Shown here one piece after another: positions 15,292-24,134 of a stretch of 64,000 nt of DNA. Each line of letters opens with the position of its first letter. The first letter of the stretch is position 1. The position numbers and the translations under genes were made by a program. Source of the DNA: Pseudomonas batumici. Lineage in GTDB: Bacteria > Pseudomonadota > Gammaproteobacteria > Pseudomonadales > Pseudomonadaceae. The notes beneath the pieces are model-generated. The model made no database searches, was not told where the DNA came from, and was given only the letters and a program-made list of their open reading frames with translations. The stretch is from positions 62,001 through 126,000 of the forward strand of contig NZ_JXDG01000061.1 of assembly GCF_000820515.1 (NCBI RefSeq), written 5' to 3'.

Positions 15292-17856
15292 TCAGGCAAA
15301 CACGATCTCGTCGTTGGCAACCGTTGCCTTCACGCTCGTTCCTGGCAGGAACTGCCCCGACAGGATCAGTTGCGCCAACGGGTTCTCGATCCAGCGCTGG
15401 ATCGCGCGCTTGAGCGGCCGCGCGCCATAGACCGGGTCGTAACCCACCGCGATCAGCTTGTCCAAGGCCTCGCCGCTCAGCTCCAGCTTCAGCTCGCGCT
15501 CCGCCAGGCGGCTGCGCAGGCGACCCAACTGGATCTCGGTAATGCCGGCGATCTGATCCCGTGCCAGCGGCTCGAAAATCACCACCTCGTCGACCCGGTT
15601 GATGAACTCCGGCCGGAAATGCGTATTCAGCGCATCCATGACCGCCGCCCGCTGGGCTTCGCGATCCCCCACCAGCTCCTGGATCTGCACCGAGCCCAGG
15701 TTGGAGGTCATCACGATCACCGTGTTGCGGAAATCCACGGTACGCCCGTGGCTGTCCGTCAGGCGGCCGTCTTCCAGCACTTGCAGCAGGATGTTGAACA
15801 CATCCGGATGCGCCTTCTCGACTTCGTCCAGCAGGATCACCGAGTAAGGCTTGCGCCGCACGGCCTCGGTCAGGTAACCGCCCTCTTCATAACCGACATA
15901 ACCCGGTGGTGCCCCGATCAGACGCGCCACGGAGTGTTTCTCCATGAACTCCGACATGTCGATGCGCACCATGGCCTCCTCGGTGTCGAAGAGGAATTCG
16001 GCCAGCGCCTTGCACAGTTCGGTCTTGCCCACGCCGGTCGGGCCGAGGAACATGAAGGAACCGCTCGGCCGGTTCGGATCGGACAACCCGGCCCGGGAAC
16101 GCCGTACCGCGTTGGCCACCGCCACCACCGCCTCGTCCTGGCCGATCACACGCTGGTGCAGCAGGCTCTCCATCTTCAACAGCTTGTCGCGCTCGCCTTC
16201 AAGCATCTTGGACACCGGGATACCGGTCCACTTCGACACCACTTCGGCGATTTCCTCTTCGGTCACCTTGCTGCGCAGCAACTGGTTCTCGCTCTGACCG
16301 TGCTGGTCGACCATCTGCAGGCTGCGCTCCAGGTCCGGAATCACCCCGTATTGCAGCTCGGCCATGCGGTTGAGGTCGCCCTTGCGGCGCGCCGTTTCCA
16401 GTTCCTGGCGCGACTGCTCGATTTTCTGCTGGATCTGCGCAGAACCCTGCACTTCGGCCTTCTCCGAGGTCCAGACCTCTTCCAGGTCGGCGTACTCGCG
16501 CTCCAGCCGGAGAGTTTCTTCCTGGAGTTTTTCCAGGCGTTTTTTCGCCGCCTCGTCGTCTTCCTTCTTCAAGGCTTGGGACTCGACCTTGAGCTGGATC
16601 AGGCGACGCTCCAGACGGTCCAGCACTTCCGGCTTGGAGTCGATCTCCATGCGGATACGGCTGGCGGCCTCGTCGATCAGGTCGATGGCCTTGTCCGGCA
16701 ACTGGCGGTCGGTGATGTAGCGATGACTGAGCTTGGCCGCCGCGATGATCGCACCGTCGGTGATCGCCACCTTGTGGTGCACTTCATAACGCTCTTTCAG
16801 GCCGCGGAGGATGGCAATGGTGTCCTCCTCGCTCGGCTCATCCACCAGCACCTTCTGGAAGCGCCGCTCGAGGGCCGCGTCCTTCTCTATATATTGGCGA
16901 TATTCATTGAGCGTGGTCGCCCCGACGCAATGCAGCTCGCCACGGGCCAAGGCCGGCTTGAGCATGTTGCCCGCATCCATCGAGCCTTCGCCCTTGCCGG
17001 CGCCGACCATGGTGTGCAGTTCGTCGATAAACAGGATGATCTGCCCTTCCTGCTTGGACAGCTCGTTGAGCAGCGATTTCAGGCGCTCTTCGAACTCCCC
17101 GCGATACTTGGCACCGGCAATCAGCGCGCCCATGTCCAGGGACAGCAGGCGCTTGCCCTTCAGGCCATCCGGCACTTCGCCATTGATGATGCGCTGGGCC
17201 AGGCCTTCGGCAATGGCGGTCTTGCCCACGCCGGGTTCGCCGATCAGCACCGGGTTGTTCTTGGTCCGGCGTTGCAGCACCTGGATCGTGCGGCGGATCT
17301 CGTCGTCACGACCGATCACCGGGTCGAGCTTGCCCTCTTCGGCACGCTTGGTCAGGTCGATGGTGTACTTGTCCAGGGCCTGGCGCGCGCCTTCGGCGTT
17401 GGCGTCATTGACCGCCTCGCCGCCGCGCAGGTTGTTGATGGCGTTTTCCAGGGCCTTCTTGCTCACCCCCTGGCCGAGCAGCAACTTGCCCAGCTTGCTG
17501 TTCTCGTCCATGGCGGCGAGCAGCACCAGTTCGCTGGAGATGAATTGGTCGCCCTTCTGCTGGGCCAGGCGATCGGCCTGGTTGAGCAGGCGCGCCAGAT
17601 CCTGGGACATGTTCACGTCGCCGGTGGGATTCTGGATTTTCGGCAAGTGATCGAGCTCTTTGCTCAATTCCTTGCGCAGGCTGTTGACGTCGAAACCGAC
17701 CTGCATCAGCAGCGGCTTGATCGAGCCGCCCTGCTGTTCCAGCAAGGCCTGCATCAAGTGCGCGGGCTCGATGGCCGGATGATCGAGGCCGACCGCCAGG
17801 GATTGGGAATCCGATAACGCCAACTGCAACTTACTGGTTAAACGGTCTATACGCAT
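15292..17856 (-). CDS. clpB: ATP-dependent disaggregase ClpB
   Basis: 854 residues, usual length. N-domain repeats, then nucleotide-binding domain 1 with Walker A GEPGVGKT (near 207) and VLIDELHTMVGAGK-like Walker B. A long coiled-coil middle domain (about 400-525) rich in Glu, Arg and Lys follows, then nucleotide-binding domain 2 with GPTGVGKTE (near 607) and SVILLDEVEKAH. ClpB works with DnaK to pull proteins out of aggregates. The start MRIDRLTSKLQ is the family N-terminus. A sigma-32-like promoter lies upstream. Confidence 0.97.
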   Translation of the reverse strand: MRIDRLTSKLQLALSDSQSLAVGLDHPAIEPAHLMQALLEQQGGSIKPLLMQVGFDVNSLRKELSKELDHLPKIQNPTGDVNMSQDLARLLNQADRLAQQKGDQFISSELVLLAAMDENSKLGKLLLGQGVSKKALENAINNLRGGEAVNDANAEGARQALDKYTIDLTKRAEEGKLDPVIGRDDEIRRTIQVLQRRTKNNPVLIGEPGVGKTAIAEGLAQRIINGEVPDGLKGKRLLSLDMGALIAGAKYRGEFEERLKSLLNELSKQEGQIILFIDELHTMVGAGKGEGSMDAGNMLKPALARGELHCVGATTLNEYRQYIEKDAALERRFQKVLVDEPSEEDTIAILRGLKERYEVHHKVAITDGAIIAAAKLSHRYITDRQLPDKAIDLIDEAASRIRMEIDSKPEVLDRLERRLIQLKVESQALKKEDDEAAKKRLEKLQEETLRLEREYADLEEVWTSEKAEVQGSAQIQQKIEQSRQELETARRKGDLNRMAELQYGVIPDLERSLQMVDQHGQSENQLLRSKVTEEEIAEVVSKWTGIPVSKMLEGERDKLLKMESLLHQRVIGQDEAVVAVANAVRRSRAGLSDPNRPSGSFMFLGPTGVGKTELCKALAEFLFDTEEAMVRIDMSEFMEKHSVARLIGAPPGYVGYEEGGYLTEAVRRKPYSVILLDEVEKAHPDVFNILLQVLEDGRLTDSHGRTVDFRNTVIVMTSNLGSVQIQELVGDREAQRAAVMDALNTHFRPEFINRVDEVVIFEPLARDQIAGITEIQLGRLRSRLAERELKLELSGEALDKLIAVGYDPVYGARPLKRAIQRWIENPLAQLILSGQFLPGTSVKATVANDEIVFA

Positions 17857-17927
17857 GAGTCACCTTCCTTTGGAGCAGGCCGGAGCGATGGACACACCTG
17901 AATGAAGAAACCTGCCAGATACCCCAG

Positions 17928-17956
17928 TAGATGCGGTCGATTCTGGGAGATTCAAG
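17928..17956 (-). promoter_or_regulatory. Heat-shock (sigma-32-like) promoter of clpB
   Basis: Minus strand CTTGAA (17951-17956), 14-base spacer, CCGCATCTA (17928-17936), against the RpoH consensus CTTGAA / CCCCATTTA. It gives a leader of about 65 bases before the clpB ATG. Confidence 0.7.
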
Positions 17957-17986
17957 CGCCAGAGCGTTGACGCAGATCAGAAGAGT

Positions 17987-18712
17987 CTAGTCTTGAAGCC
18001 AGACCAGGGAAGCAAAGCGACCGGTGCGGGGGCTGCGACGGTAGGAGAAAAAGCGCGGGTCGGTGACCGTACAGAACCCGCCGCCATGGACCGCGGTGAT
18101 ACCACGGGCCGCCAGGCGCAGGCGCGCCAGGGCATAAATGTCGGCCATGAAGCGCCCGGCATTGACGCTGGGTACGAAGGCTTCGATTGTTTCAGGATGC
18201 GTAGCCATAAAGGCTTCGCGTACTTCCGCCCCCACCTCGAACGCCCCGGGACCGATGGCCGGGCCGAGCCAGACGAGGATTTGCTCGGCCGGCACGTCCA
18301 GCCGCTCGACGGTAGCCTCCAGCACACCCGCCGCCAGCCCGCGCCAACCGGCATGGGCGGCGGCCACGCGGGTACCGGCACGGTCGCAAAACAACGCCGG
18401 CAAACAATCGGCAGTCATCGACGTGCAGGCGATGCCCGGCGTGCTGGTCCAGCTGCCGTCGGCTTCGGCGGTCAGCGTCGGATCGGCCTCGACCACCTCG
18501 ACACCGTGCACCTGGCGCAACCAGGCCGGGCGGACAGCGAAGGTCTCGGTGAGGCGCCGGCGATTTTCCGTGACGGCCAGCGGGTCGTCGTCGACATGAT
18601 CGCCCAGGTTGAGGCTGTCGAACGGCGCCAGGCTGACGCCGCCCGCCCGCGTGGTCACGCAGGCCCTGACCCGTGCCGGCGCGGGCCAGTCGGGGATCAG
18701 GAAGTCATTCAC
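17987..18712 (-). CDS. pgeF: Peptidoglycan editing factor PgeF (YfiH/DUF152 family)
   Basis: 241 residues. The three zinc ligands of the family appear as His in QVHGVEV, Cys in TADCLPAL and His in AAHAGWRG. E. coli YfiH removes wrongly incorporated Ser from muropeptide precursors; some family members show laccase-like oxidase or purine nucleoside activity. The start is the GTG at 18712, which overlaps the rluD stop as GTGA; this gives translational coupling and the expected N-terminus (V/M)NDFLIPDWPAP. Confidence 0.92.
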   Translation of the reverse strand: MNDFLIPDWPAPARVRACVTTRAGGVSLAPFDSLNLGDHVDDDPLAVTENRRRLTETFAVRPAWLRQVHGVEVVEADPTLTAEADGSWTSTPGIACTSMTADCLPALFCDRAGTRVAAAHAGWRGLAAGVLEATVERLDVPAEQILVWLGPAIGPGAFEVGAEVREAFMATHPETIEAFVPSVNAGRFMADIYALARLRLAARGITAVHGGGFCTVTDPRFFSYRRSPRTGRFASLVWLQD

Positions 18713-19671
18713 CCGACGAACGCCTCGCGGTCCTGCTTGAGCAACGACAGCAACCAGACGAAATCGTCCGGCAGCGGCGATTCCCAGCTCATGCGCTTGC
18801 CGGTGGTCGGATGGTCCAACTCCAGGAAACGTGCGTGCAGGGCCTGGCGCGGGAAGTTTTTCAGCGAATCGACCATGGTCGCGCTGGCCGCCGGCGGAAT
18901 ACGGAAGCGACCGCCGTAGGCCGGATCGCCGACCAACGGGAAGTTGATGTGGGCCATGTGCACACGAATCTGGTGGGTACGACCGGTTTCCAGCTTCACC
19001 CGTACATGGGTGTGGGAGCGGAAGCGCTCCAGCACGCGATAGTGGCTCACCGCCTGCTTGCCGCCCTCCATCACCGCCATGCGCTGGCGCTGCTGACCGT
19101 GACGACCGATGGGCGCATTGATCTTGCCGCCCGCGGTGACCACGCCGATCACGATGCATTCGTAGATCCGGCTGACACTGCGGCTCTGCAATTGCGCGAC
19201 CAGCTGGGTCTGGGCCTGGATGGTCTTGGCCACCACCATCAGACCGGTGGTGTCCTTGTCCAGGCGGTGCACGATGCCTGCGCGCGGCACATTGATGATG
19301 TCCGGCACGTGGTGCAGCAAGGCGTTGAGCAAAGTGCCGTCGGCGTGACCGGCCGCCGGGTGGACCACCAGGCCCGCCGGTTTGTTGATCACCAGGATAT
19401 CGTCGTCTTCATAGACGATATCCAGCTCGATGTCCTGGGCGACCCATTCACCCTGGGCCTCCTGCTCGGCGGTCAGTTCGAGCACGGCACCGCCATGCAC
19501 GATGTCACGGGGCCGGATCACGGCACCGTCCACGGTCAGGCGGCCGTCCTTGATCCAGGCGGAAAGGCGCGAGCGCGAGTGCTCGGCGAAGAGTTGGGCG
19601 GCGACTTGATCGAGGCGTTGACCGCCCAGTTCGGACGGCACCTCTGCGCGAAGTTCAATTTTATCGGACAT
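18709..19671 (-). CDS. rluD: 23S rRNA pseudouridine synthase RluD
   Basis: 320 residues. An N-terminal S4 domain (QRLDQVAAQLFAEHSRSRLS) precedes the RluA catalytic core with GIVHRLDKDTTGLMVVAK, whose Asp is the catalytic residue. RluD makes pseudouridines 1911, 1915 and 1917 in helix 69 of 23S rRNA. The ATG at 19671 starts MSDKIELRAEVP, the family N-terminus. It is divergent from bamD and leads into pgeF. Confidence 0.95.
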   Translation of the reverse strand: MSDKIELRAEVPSELGGQRLDQVAAQLFAEHSRSRLSAWIKDGRLTVDGAVIRPRDIVHGGAVLELTAEQEAQGEWVAQDIELDIVYEDDDILVINKPAGLVVHPAAGHADGTLLNALLHHVPDIINVPRAGIVHRLDKDTTGLMVVAKTIQAQTQLVAQLQSRSVSRIYECIVIGVVTAGGKINAPIGRHGQQRQRMAVMEGGKQAVSHYRVLERFRSHTHVRVKLETGRTHQIRVHMAHINFPLVGDPAYGGRFRIPPAASATMVDSLKNFPRQALHARFLELDHPTTGKRMSWESPLPDDFVWLLSLLKQDREAFVG

Positions 19672-19821
19672 GCTCGGACTGGGCGTCGGCACAGCCTTTG
19701 GTTTCGGCTGCGCGCTTGTGGTTAAATACGGCGTCTTTTGCCCCGAGGCTTTCAACGGGGCACTCATCATAACAGGACGGCCCCGCCCAAGACAGCGGCC
19801 GTCATAGGGACGCAAGCCGCC

Positions 19822-20835
19822 ATGCAAGTGAAACACCTGCTGCTGATCGCCATCCTCGCACTGACTGCTGCTTGCTCGTCGAAGGAAGTCGTTGACGAAA
19901 ACTTGAGCGAAGTCGAGCTGTACCAGCAGGCGCAGGCCGACCTGGACAAACATAGCTATAACAGCGCCACCGCCAAGCTCAAGGCCCTGGAGTCGCGTTA
20001 CCCGTTCGGGCGCTACGCCGACCAGGCCCAGCTCGAACTGATCTACGCCAACTACAAGAATGGCGAGCCGGCGGCTGCCAAGTCGGCCGCCGAGCGCTTC
20101 ATCCGCCTGCACCCGCAGCACCCGAACGTCGACTACGCCTACTACCTCAAGGGCCTGACCTCGTTCGACCAGGACGTCGGCCTGCTGTCGCGCTTCCTGC
20201 CGCTGGACATGACCAAGCGTGACCCGGGCGCGGCCCGCGACTCCTACAACGAGTTCGCCCAGCTCACCAGCCGCTACCCGAACAGCCGCTACGCGCCGGA
20301 CGCCAAGCAGCGCATGATCTACCTGCGCAACCTGCTGGCGGCCTACGAGATCCACGTAGCCGACTACTACCTGACCCGCCAGGCCTATGTCGCCGCCGCC
20401 AACCGCGGCCGCTACGTGGTGGAAAACTTCCAGGAAACCCCGGCGGTCGCTGACGGCCTGGCGGTGATGGTCGAGTCCTACCAGCGTCTGCACCTGGACG
20501 ATCTGGCGGCTTCGAGCCTCGAAGTGCTGAAAGCCAACTACCCGAACCATCCATCGCTGGTGGACGGTCAGTTCGTGCCACGCGTGGCCGAAGCGGACAA
20601 CCGTTCGTGGATGAGCAAGGTCACCCTGGGCCTGATCGAATCCCGCCCACCGCTGCCACCGGGAGAAACCCGCGCCAACCAGGACGTGGTCAAGCAGTTC
20701 CAGGACGCCAAGGACTCGATTCCGTCCGACCTGAAGCCGGAGGGCGATGCCGCCCAGGAAGAACAGCACCCGGCCGAAGGCAACCAGCACAAGCGTTCCT
20801 GGTTCAGCTACATGACCTTCGGTCTGTTCGACTGA
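19822..20835 (+). CDS. bamD: Outer-membrane assembly lipoprotein BamD (ComL)
   Basis: 337 residues. Lipoprotein signal MQVKHLLLIAILALTAAC with lipobox LTAAC. TPR-like helices follow (AQADLDKHSYNSATAKLKALE, QAQLELIYANYKNGEPAAAK), and a Pseudomonas-type C-terminal extension ends in WFSYMTFGLFD. BamD is the essential lipoprotein partner of BamA for beta-barrel insertion. The ATG at 19822 gives the signal peptide directly; an upstream in-frame ATG would not. Confidence 0.96.
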   Translation: MQVKHLLLIAILALTAACSSKEVVDENLSEVELYQQAQADLDKHSYNSATAKLKALESRYPFGRYADQAQLELIYANYKNGEPAAAKSAAERFIRLHPQHPNVDYAYYLKGLTSFDQDVGLLSRFLPLDMTKRDPGAARDSYNEFAQLTSRYPNSRYAPDAKQRMIYLRNLLAAYEIHVADYYLTRQAYVAAANRGRYVVENFQETPAVADGLAVMVESYQRLHLDDLAASSLEVLKANYPNHPSLVDGQFVPRVAEADNRSWMSKVTLGLIESRPPLPPGETRANQDVVKQFQDAKDSIPSDLKPEGDAAQEEQHPAEGNQHKRSWFSYMTFGLFD

Positions 20836-20850
20836 GTCTTGCCCCCCTAA

Positions 20851-20880
20851 GAAAAGAGCCTTTCGAGGCTCTTTTTTTTC
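20851..20880 (+). terminator. Terminator of bamD
   Basis: AAGAGCC-TTTCGA-GGCTCTT followed by an eight-base T-run, 15 bases after the stop. Confidence 0.9.
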
Positions 20881-20968
20881 GCCATTGTTCCGTGTCCCGG
20901 CAAAGGCACTGTGCGCCCGGCATGTCCTTGGCTAAACTGCCGGATCATTTGCCAATAAGCGGGTTGCC

Positions 20969-21202
20969 ATGGTTCGTCTACTGTTCTGGATTGCGCTGAT
21001 TGCGGCCGCCGTATGGTTCTGGCGCAAATTCAATCGCCCCGCCCCGCCCGCCCGTCCGGCCGACGCCCTGGATGCCACACCGATGGTCCGCTGCGCGCAT
21101 TGTGGCGTCCACCTGCCCCGTGACCGCGCCCTGAACCTGCAACAGGACTGGTATTGCAGCCAGGCCCACCTCGAGCAAGGCCCGGGCTCTCGTGAGCGCT
21201 GA
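20969..21202 (+). CDS. PP0621-family small zinc-ribbon membrane protein
   Basis: 77 residues. One N-terminal membrane helix (MVRLLFWIALIAAAVWFW), a Pro/Ala-rich linker, then CAHCGVHLPRDRAL...WYCSQAHLE, a CxxC...C...H putative zinc site. It is known as a conserved protein just upstream of pilS in Pseudomonas; function unknown. It overlaps pilS by 11 bases in another frame, so the two are likely translated from one message. Confidence 0.82.
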   Translation: MVRLLFWIALIAAAVWFWRKFNRPAPPARPADALDATPMVRCAHCGVHLPRDRALNLQQDWYCSQAHLEQGPGSRER

Positions 21203-22781
21203 GACCTTCAGTCTCGGCGGTTCCCAGGCCCAGCGCCTGCTGCGGCTCTATCACCTCTATCGCCTGAGCATCGGCGTCGCCCTGGTGCTGCTGATCTCCA
21301 GCAACATGGACGACAAGCTGCTGGAGCTGACCAACGGCGAACTGTTTCGCACCGGCAGCTGGATCTACCTGATCCTGAATATCCTGGTGGTGGTCCTGCT
21401 GGGAAATCCCCGGCACCAGGGCCAGGTCTTCATCCTGGCGCTGGCGGATGCACTGATGTTGTCCGGCCTGTTCTATGCCGCCGGCGGTCCGCCGAGCGGC
21501 ATCGGCAACCTGTTGATCGCCTCCGTGGCCATCAGCAACGTGCTGCTGCGCGGTCGTATCGGCCTGCTGATCGCCGCCGTCTCGGCCATCGGCATCATCT
21601 ACCTGACCTTCTACCTGAGTTTCAGCCGCCCGGCCGCCGCCAACTATTACGTGCAGGCCGGCCTGCTTGGCGTCCTCTGCTTCGCCGCCGCCGTGCTGGT
21701 ACAGGGCCTGACCCGGCTGCTGGCGGTGAGCGAAAACCTCGCCGAGCAACGTGCCAGCGACGTCACCAACCTGGAGGAACTCAACGCCCTGATCCTGCAA
21801 CGCATGCGCACCGGCATCCTGGTGCTCGACGAGCAACGCCGGGTGCAGCTCGCCAATCAAGGGGCACTGAGGCTGCTGGGTGAGCAGGACCTCAATGGTC
21901 GGGTGATCGACGCCTGCTCCCTGGAACTGGTCGAGCGCCTGCACGTGTGGCAAAGCAACCCGACCCTTCGTCCGAAAAGCCTGAAGGTCCTCGGCGCGGG
22001 TCCCATCCTGCAACCCAGCTTCATCACGCTGAAACGAGGCGAGCACTACCAGACACTGGTCTTCCTCGAGGACCTCTCGCAGATCGCCCAACAGGCCCAG
22101 CAGCTCAAGCTCGCCGCCCTGGGCCGCCTGACCGCCGGTATCGCCCATGAAATCCGCAACCCGCTGGGTGCCATCAGTCACGCAGCCCAGTTGCTGCAGG
22201 AGTCGGAGCTGATGCCCGAGGCGGACCGACGTCTCACGCAGATCATCCAGGACCAGTCCAAGCGCCTGAACCTGGTGATCGAGAACGTGCTGCAGCTGTC
22301 CCGACGACGCCCGGCACAGCCGCAATTGCTCGACCTCAACGACTGGCTACAAGCGTTTGTCGGCGAGTGGCGCGAGCACGCCCGGCCCAACCAGTGCCTG
22401 CACCTGCAGATCGATGACAAGTCCCTGCAGACCCGTGCCGATCCGCTGCAACTGGCCCAGGTGCTGAACAACCTGCTGGAAAACGGTCTGCGCTACAGCG
22501 CCCAGTTGCATGAGTTGGCGCAAGTCTGGCTGACCTTGTCGGAGGACCCGAACAACGGCTTGCCGACCCTGGAAGTCCTGGATGACGGCCCGGGCGTCGC
22601 CCCCGAACAGCGCCAGCACCTGTTCGAACCCTTCTTCACCACCGAGAGCAAGGGCACGGGCCTGGGCCTGTACCTGTCCCGCGAGCTATGCGAAAGCAAC
22701 CAGGCCCGCCTAGACTACTCGGTACGCCAAGGCGGTAGTTGCTTGCGCATCACCTTCGCACACGCACGTAAACTGAGTTGA
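21192..22781 (+). CDS. pilS: Sensor histidine kinase PilS
   Basis: 529 residues from a GTG start. Six hydrophobic spans in the first 175 residues, a PAS-like region (about 190-300), then LAALGRLTAGIAHEIRNPLG with His319, the same number as the P. aeruginosa phosphorylated His. The ATPase domain shows NLLENGLRYS (N box), DDGPGV (G1) and GTGLGLYLS (G2). PilS senses pilin in the membrane and controls PilR. pilR starts 2 bases after its stop. Confidence 0.96.
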   Translation: MSAETFSLGGSQAQRLLRLYHLYRLSIGVALVLLISSNMDDKLLELTNGELFRTGSWIYLILNILVVVLLGNPRHQGQVFILALADALMLSGLFYAAGGPPSGIGNLLIASVAISNVLLRGRIGLLIAAVSAIGIIYLTFYLSFSRPAAANYYVQAGLLGVLCFAAAVLVQGLTRLLAVSENLAEQRASDVTNLEELNALILQRMRTGILVLDEQRRVQLANQGALRLLGEQDLNGRVIDACSLELVERLHVWQSNPTLRPKSLKVLGAGPILQPSFITLKRGEHYQTLVFLEDLSQIAQQAQQLKLAALGRLTAGIAHEIRNPLGAISHAAQLLQESELMPEADRRLTQIIQDQSKRLNLVIENVLQLSRRRPAQPQLLDLNDWLQAFVGEWREHARPNQCLHLQIDDKSLQTRADPLQLAQVLNNLLENGLRYSAQLHELAQVWLTLSEDPNNGLPTLEVLDDGPGVAPEQRQHLFEPFFTTESKGTGLGLYLSRELCESNQARLDYSVRQGGSCLRITFAHARKLS

Positions 22782-22783
22782 AC

Positions 22784-24127
22784 ATGAGCCCACGGCAAAA
22801 GATCCTGATCGTCGACGATGAGCCGGATATCCGCGAACTCCTGGAAATCACCCTGGGCCGGATGAAACTCGACACCAGCAGTGCCCGCAACGTGGCGCAG
22901 GCCCGGGAAAAGCTGGCCCAGGAGAGTTTCGACCTGTGCCTGACCGACATGCGCCTGCCGGACGGTACCGGGCTTGAGCTGGTGCAGCATATCCAGCAAC
23001 GCCATCCCCAGGTGCCCGTGGCGATGATCACCGCCTATGGCAGCCTCGACACCGCCATCAACGCCCTGAAATCCGGGGCCTTCGATTTCCTGACCAAACC
23101 GGTGGACCTGGCGCGCCTGCGCGAACTGGTGAGCAGCGCCTTGCGCTTGCCGACCAGCGGTAGCAAGCAGCCCTCCATCGACAGCCGGCTGCTGGGTGAT
23201 TCACTGCCCATGCGTGCCCTGCGCAAACAGATCGACAAACTGGCCCGCAGCCAGGCGCCGGTGTACATCAGCGGCGAATCGGGCAGCGGCAAGGAACTGG
23301 TGGCACGGCTGATCCATGAGCAAGGGCCGCGCGCCGAGCGGCCGTTCGTACCGGTGAACTGCGGGGCCATTCCGGCCGAACTGATGGAAAGCGAGTTCTT
23401 CGGCCATCGCAAAGGCAGCTTTACCGGTGCGGTGGAAGACAAGCCGGGGTTGTTCCAGGCGGCCAATGGCGGCACCTTGTTTCTCGATGAGGTCGCCGAC
23501 CTGCCGCTGGCGATGCAGGTCAAGCTGTTGCGCGCCATTCAGGAAAAGGCCGTGCGCAGTGTCGGCGGGCAGCAGGAGGAAATCGTCGATGTGCGAATCC
23601 TCTGCGCCACCCACAAGGATCTGAACGCCGAAGTCGGTGCCGGGCGTTTTCGCCAGGACCTCTACTATCGCCTGAACGTCATCGAGCTGCGGGTGCCATC
23701 GTTGCGCGAGCGCCGCGACGATATCGAACCCCTGGCCACCCACGTTCTCGAACGACTGGCCTCCGGCAGCGGCCTACCGGCGGCCCGGCTTCATCCGCAG
23801 GCGCTGGATACGCTCAAGGGCTACCGCTTCCCCGGTAACGTCCGGGAATTGGAGAACATGCTCGAACGGGCATACACCCTGTGTGAAAACGAACAGATCG
23901 AAGCCGGCGACCTGCGCCTGGCCGAAGGTGGTGGGAGCTGCGCGCCTGTCGGGGAGCCGAGCCTGGCGCAGATCGACAACCTGGAGGACTACCTGGAGAG
24001 CATCGAGCGCAAGCTCATTCTCCAGGCGCTGGAGGAAACCCGCTGGAACCGCACGGCGGCGGCCCAGCGGTTGAACCTGTCGTTTCGTTCGATGCGCTAT
24101 CGGCTCAAGAAGCTCGGGCTGGATTGA
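22784..24127 (+). CDS. pilR: Sigma-54 response regulator PilR
   Basis: 447 residues. Receiver domain with DDEPD and the phospho-Asp in LCLTDMRLPDG (Asp55 with this start). AAA+ domain with Walker A GESGSGKE and the sigma-54 contact loop GSFTGA. C-terminal Fis-type helix-turn-helix (NRTAAAQRLNLSFRSMRYRL). Activates pilA from a distance with RpoN; the matching promoter and a candidate enhancer site are at 6161-6265 in this window. The ATG at 22784 is preferred over the TTG two codons upstream. Confidence 0.96.
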   Translation: MSPRQKILIVDDEPDIRELLEITLGRMKLDTSSARNVAQAREKLAQESFDLCLTDMRLPDGTGLELVQHIQQRHPQVPVAMITAYGSLDTAINALKSGAFDFLTKPVDLARLRELVSSALRLPTSGSKQPSIDSRLLGDSLPMRALRKQIDKLARSQAPVYISGESGSGKELVARLIHEQGPRAERPFVPVNCGAIPAELMESEFFGHRKGSFTGAVEDKPGLFQAANGGTLFLDEVADLPLAMQVKLLRAIQEKAVRSVGGQQEEIVDVRILCATHKDLNAEVGAGRFRQDLYYRLNVIELRVPSLRERRDDIEPLATHVLERLASGSGLPAARLHPQALDTLKGYRFPGNVRELENMLERAYTLCENEQIEAGDLRLAEGGGSCAPVGEPSLAQIDNLEDYLESIERKLILQALEETRWNRTAAAQRLNLSFRSMRYRLKKLGLD

Positions 24128-24134
24128 GCGCCCA

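Noticed and set aside
15370..17817. 815-codon open frame on the plus strand across clpB
   Set aside because: Shadow of clpB; the clpB frame has both Walker pairs and full family length.
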